16,356 nucleotides of DNA from the NCBI RefSeq assembly GCF_000725625.1, contig NZ_JOHS01000088.1, positions 1 through 16,356 of the forward strand. The letters are read 5' to 3'. Below the pieces are notes generated by a model. It did no database searches. It saw only the letters and a list, made by a program, of their open reading frames with translations, and was not told the DNA's origin. Position 1 is the stretch's first letter; the number at the start of each line of letters is the position of its first letter. Below are positions 12,975 through 16,356 of the stretch, one piece after another. Source of the stretch: Streptomyces sp. NRRL F-6676. GTDB lineage: Bacteria; Actinomycetota; Actinomycetes; Streptomycetales; Streptomycetaceae. The position numbers and the translations under genes were made by a program.

Positions 12975-13019
12975 GTGGGTCCCGGGCACGTGGGTCCCGG
13001 GCAGGTGGGTCCCGGACCC
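12975..13019. repeat. Three tandem 15-bp repeats upstream of the SARP gene
   Basis: GTGGGTCCCGGGCAC (12975-12989), GTGGGTCCCGGGCAG (12990-13004) and GTGGGTCCCGGACCC (13005-13019) end 38 bp before the GTG start of the SARP gene. Confidence 0.85.
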
Positions 13020-13057
13020 GGTTTGGGGCGCCGGGCCGTACGCGGGAGGATCGTGGC

Positions 13058-16000
13058 GTGCGCGGGGATGAGCGGGTACGGCTGCGGGTGGCGCTCTTCG
13101 GCGAGTTCGAGGTGCGGTGCGGTGACGCCGTCGTGGACGTCGCCGGGGCCCGGATCCGCGGGCTGCTCGCGCGGCTGGCGCTGGCCGGAGGGCGGACGGT
13201 CGAGGCGGGGACGCTGGTCGACGCGCTGTGGGGGCGGGAGCTGCCCGCCGACCCGGCGAACGCCCTCCAGTCGCTCGTCTCCCGGCTGCGCCGGCTGCTC
13301 GGCGGGGGCCGGACGGTGCTGCGGTCCGAGAGCGGTTACCGCCTCGGCCTCACACCGGACGACGTCGACGTCCTGCGGTTCGAGCGGCTCGCGGCGCACG
13401 GCCGCGACCGGCTGCGCGCCGGGGATCCCGGCGCGGCTGCGGAGGCGCTGGGCGGGGCCGTCGCGCTCTACGACGAACCGTCGGTGGTCGCCGCGGTCGC
13501 TCCGGCGGTCGCGACGCGGCTGGAGCGCGCCGTCGTCGAGGCGGCCACGGATCTGGCCGAGGCCGAGCTGGTGCTCGGCCGTGCCGACGACGCCGTCGCC
13601 CGGCTGGCGGCCCTCCTCGCCGAGCATCCGGCGGACGAGCGGCCGGCCGCGCTCCTGATGGACGCGCTCGCCGCGCAGGGGCGCCAGGCGGACGCGCTCG
13701 CCGTCTACGAACGCGTCCGCGAGAGCCTCGCCGACCGGCTCGGCGCGGATCCCGGCACGGCCCTGCGCGAGCGTCATCTGCGGTTGTTGCGGGTGCCGGG
13801 TGCGTTGGGGGTGGCGGGGGCGACCGGTGCGACGGGGGTGCGGGGTTCGGGTGGTGCGGGAGCCGCAGGCGGTCCTGGTACTGCGGACGGCCCGGGGGCT
13901 GCGGGCGGGCCAGGGGCCGCAGGCGGCCCGGGGGCCGCGGGCGGTCGGGGTGCCGTGGCCGGGGGAGGCCTTTCCCCTGTTTCGGTTTCCGGCTCCGCTC
14001 CGGAACCGGGAACCGGGCCGGCGCCCGTAGCGGCTCCCGCGAACGCTCCGGTTCCCGGAGCCGCGGCCGAACCGGGTTCCGGGGCCCTCCCCTCCCCAGC
14101 CGTCGGCAATCTTCCCTCCCCTCTGACCAGCTTCGTCGGGCGTGAGGGGGATCTTGGGCGGGTCGGTGCGCTGCTCGCGGCCGGGCGGCTGGTGACCGTC
14201 GTCGGGGCGGGTGGGGCCGGGAAGACGCGGCTCGCCGTCGAGGCGGGGCGCCGGCACCAGGGCGCGTACCGCGACGGGGTATGGCTGGTCGATCTCGCCG
14301 CGGTCGCCGAGCCGGCCAAGGTCGGCGCGGCCGTGCTCACCGCCATCGGGCTGCGCGGCGCCGCGCTCTTCGACGCCTCCGGGGGCCGGCTCCGCACCGG
14401 CACCGACGCCGACGCCGACGCCGACGAGGTGGACCTCCTCGTCGACCGGCTCGGCGGCCGGGAGAGTCTGCTCCTGGTCGACAACTGCGAACACCTGATC
14501 GACGCCGTCGCCCAGCTGCTCGCGACGCTGCTGCCGCGCTGCCCCGCGCTGCGGGTGCTGGCCACCAGCCGCGAGCCGCTCGCCATCGACGGCGAGGCGC
14601 TGGTCCCGCTGGGTCCGCTGCCCCTCCCCGATGACGGCGACGGGGGCGGGGACGCGGACGCGGGGCACGGCGCGGGCGCGGGCGCGGGCGGCGAAGGGAA
14701 CGGCCTGGAACGGGTCCGCCGTGCCCCCTCGGTGCGGCTGTTCGCCGAGCGGGCCGCCGCCGTACGCCCCGGGTTCGTCGTCGACGAGGAGACCCGCGCC
14801 GACGTCGTACGGCTGGTGCGCGGCCTCGACGGCCTGCCGCTCGCCCTGGAGCTGGCGGCGGCCCGGCTGCGGACCCTGTCGCCGGCCGAGCTCGCCGCCG
14901 GGCTGTCCGACCGGTTCCGGCTGCTCGCCACGGGCAACCGGGCCGCCTCCCCGCGCCACCGCACGCTGCGCGCGGTCATCGCCTGGAGCTGGGACCTGCT
15001 CGACGACGCCGAGCGCACGGTGGCCGAACGGATCTCCGTCCTGCCCGGCGGCGTCACACCGGAGTCCGCCGCCGCGCTCTGCGCGGGCACGACGGTGCCC
15101 CCGGACGGCGTGCCCGAGCTGCTCGCCGCCCTGACCGACAAGTCGCTGCTGCACCGCGCGCCCGGCACCGGCCGCTACCGCATGCTCGAGACCCTGCGCG
15201 AGTACGGGACCGAGCGGCTCGCCCAGCGCGGCGACCTCCGTGCCGTACGGGACCTCGCCTCGCGTCATCTCGCCCGGCTGGTCGCGCGCGAGGAGCCGTT
15301 GCTGCGGGGGCCCGGTCAGCTCGACGCGCTGCGCGTGCTGCGTGGCGAATACGACAACGCGCTCGCCGCGCTGCGGCATCTGTGCGACAGCAGTGCCGCC
15401 GGGGCGGCCGTCGCGCTCGCGATGGATCTCTCCTGGTACTGGCACATCCTGGGGCGGCATGCGGAGGCGGCGTACTGGCAGGAGCGGGCGTTGGCCCTGC
15501 CCGTCGGCGAGGGGGGCGTGGAAGGGCGTGGCGGCTCGGATTCCGGCGCGTTCGGTTCCGGTTTCGGTTCTGGTGCTGTCGGTTCCGGTTCCGGTACCGG
15601 TACCGGTTTCGGTTTCGGTTCCGGTACCGGTGCCTTCGGGGTCGGGTCGGTCGATCGGGATGCGGCCGAGGCCATCTCTCTGCTCAATCGGATCAACGCC
15701 CGTTCGCCGCTCGGTGTCGAGGCGGTGGACGAGAACGAGGCCGCCCTGCGCGACCTCGCCGACCGGCTGCTCGCGCACCCCTCGCTGTCCGGGTTCGCCG
15801 GTGTCCTCGCCGCCATCACGCTGCACTTCCTGCGCGAGCACGAGGCCTCGCGCGCGCTGGTGCGGCGTCTCGTCGACGGTCCCGACGTGTGGTTGTCCGG
15901 GCTCGCCCATATGTTCCGCGCCTCGTTCGCCGAGAACGAGGGCGATCTGGAGACGATGCGCGTCGACGTGGCCGCCGCGCTCGACGCCTATCGGCGGGCC

Positions 16001-16356
16001 GGGGACCGGTGGGGGCTGGCCACCGCGCTGCCGATGCGTGCGCTGCTGCGGCAGTACGACGGTGATCTCGACGGTGCGTTGGCGGATCTGTCCGAAGCGC
16101 GGGTCCACGCGGGGGAGTTCGGCTCGCTGAGCCTGTCCGACGAGGTGTTCCTCGACGTGCGCTGGATCGAGCTGCGGGTGCGGCGGGGTGAGGACGAGCG
16201 GGCGCGGGTGCTGCTCGACGGGCTCCACGAGCGGGTGGTGCGGGCGGGGTCGCCGGAACTCGGTGTCGTGGTGGGTGCGTTGGAGGCCGGGTTGTGGCTG
16301 CGGCTGGGGGATGTGGAGCGGGCGGGGGTGCGGCTCGACGCGGTCGAGGCGGGGGG
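13058..16356 (+). CDS. AfsR/SARP-family regulator with NB-ARC ATPase and repeat region, partial
   Basis: At least 1099 residues, open at the right edge. The OmpR-like winged helix (about 10-98: RVALFGEFEVR, LVDALWG, LQSLVSRLRRLLGG, SESGYRLGL) and the BTAD domain (about 103-244: DVLRFERLAAHGRDRL, ALAVYERVRESLADRLGADP) define a SARP activator. A Gly/Ala/Pro-rich linker (about 248-355) leads to FVGRE (359-363) and an NB-ARC ATPase: Walker A GAGGAGKT (383-390), Walker B LLLVDN (471-476), GLPLALE (592-598). Helical repeat-like sequence follows (YWHILGRHAEAAYWQERAL). Such proteins bind promoters of secondary-metabolite or developmental genes and use ATP to switch. GGGAGGA (13044-13050) seven bases upstream sets the GTG start at 13058. 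Unusual low-complexity inserts are DADADAD (about 449-455), a Gly/Ala/Asp stretch after PLPLP (about 530-550), and a Gly-Ser-Gly-Thr-Gly-Phe stretch (about 830-865). Confidence 0.93.
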   Translation, partial: MRGDERVRLRVALFGEFEVRCGDAVVDVAGARIRGLLARLALAGGRTVEAGTLVDALWGRELPADPANALQSLVSRLRRLLGGGRTVLRSESGYRLGLTPDDVDVLRFERLAAHGRDRLRAGDPGAAAEALGGAVALYDEPSVVAAVAPAVATRLERAVVEAATDLAEAELVLGRADDAVARLAALLAEHPADERPAALLMDALAAQGRQADALAVYERVRESLADRLGADPGTALRERHLRLLRVPGALGVAGATGATGVRGSGGAGAAGGPGTADGPGAAGGPGAAGGPGAAGGRGAVAGGGLSPVSVSGSAPEPGTGPAPVAAPANAPVPGAAAEPGSGALPSPAVGNLPSPLTSFVGREGDLGRVGALLAAGRLVTVVGAGGAGKTRLAVEAGRRHQGAYRDGVWLVDLAAVAEPAKVGAAVLTAIGLRGAALFDASGGRLRTGTDADADADEVDLLVDRLGGRESLLLVDNCEHLIDAVAQLLATLLPRCPALRVLATSREPLAIDGEALVPLGPLPLPDDGDGGGDADAGHGAGAGAGGEGNGLERVRRAPSVRLFAERAAAVRPGFVVDEETRADVVRLVRGLDGLPLALELAAARLRTLSPAELAAGLSDRFRLLATGNRAASPRHRTLRAVIAWSWDLLDDAERTVAERISVLPGGVTPESAAALCAGTTVPPDGVPELLAALTDKSLLHRAPGTGRYRMLETLREYGTERLAQRGDLRAVRDLASRHLARLVAREEPLLRGPGQLDALRVLRGEYDNALAALRHLCDSSAAGAAVALAMDLSWYWHILGRHAEAAYWQERALALPVGEGGVEGRGGSDSGAFGSGFGSGAVGSGSGTGTGFGFGSGTGAFGVGSVDRDAAEAISLLNRINARSPLGVEAVDENEAALRDLADRLLAHPSLSGFAGVLAAITLHFLREHEASRALVRRLVDGPDVWLSGLAHMFRASFAENEGDLETMRVDVAAALDAYRRAGDRWGLATALPMRALLRQYDGDLDGALADLSEARVHAGEFGSLSLSDEVFLDVRWIELRVRRGEDERARVLLDGLHERVVRAGSPELGVVVGALEAGLWLRLGDVERAGVRLDAVEAG

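Noticed and set aside
8701..13019. Tandem arrays considered as CRISPR
   Set aside because: Units of 10-17 bp follow each other directly with no unique spacers, and no cas genes are present.
12776..16228. A 1150-codon open frame on the minus strand opposite the SARP gene
   Set aside because: It is repetitive Gly/Arg/Pro/Gln sequence with no domain, an antisense artefact of high-GC coding. The plus-strand frame from 13058 carries clear SARP, BTAD and NB-ARC motifs.

Overview
The window reads as chromosomal DNA of a Streptomyces or very close relative. Most genes have very high G+C with G/C in third codon positions, starts include GTG and TTG, there is an AfsR/SARP-type regulator, and TTA leucine codons occur only in a foreign-looking gene.

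Left part (1 to about 4846): the right end of an integrated mobile element. It holds a decayed, frameshifted gene pair (1-729), a gene-free GC-rich block (730-1050), a 963-aa minus-strand protein with XRE helix-turn-helix, NACHT ATPase and leucine-rich-repeat-like tail (visibly lower G+C, three TTA codons), and a divergent 70-aa two-helix membrane protein. The element ends in a 3' tRNA-Arg(CCT) fragment (anticodon loop, T arm and acceptor end only), the expected attR scar of integration into a tRNA gene. The intact tRNA and the integrase should lie to the left, outside the window. The NACHT protein resembles bacterial NLR-like (STAND) immune proteins, so this is the best candidate for a defence cargo.

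Middle (4918-8000): a toxin-first RelE/ParE(HigB-like)-XRE antitoxin pair on the minus strand, with a coupled TGATG junction and an upstream palindrome; a divergent 74-aa cold-shock-domain protein with a leaderless-type promoter; and a secreted seven-repeat FG-GAP beta-propeller protein followed by interleaved inverted repeats and a 10-bp tandem array.

Right-middle (8111-11862): a cold-shock-flavoured group on the plus strand: a 67-aa CspA-family protein with a strong intrinsic terminator, a DEAD-box RNA helicase whose ribosome binding site lies in a perfect inverted repeat, a TTG-started CBS-domain protein, a 104-aa basic protein, and a 119-aa conserved-looking protein with a leaderless-type promoter.

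Right end (11982-16356): a convergent MerR-type regulator with a perfect 32-bp palindrome upstream, then about 680 bp without a convincing gene that ends in two tandem arrays (4 x 13 bp, 3 x 15 bp), and finally a very long SARP-BTAD-NB-ARC regulator on the plus strand that runs off the window. Its reading frame has no stop, and the long minus-strand frame opposite it is a shadow.
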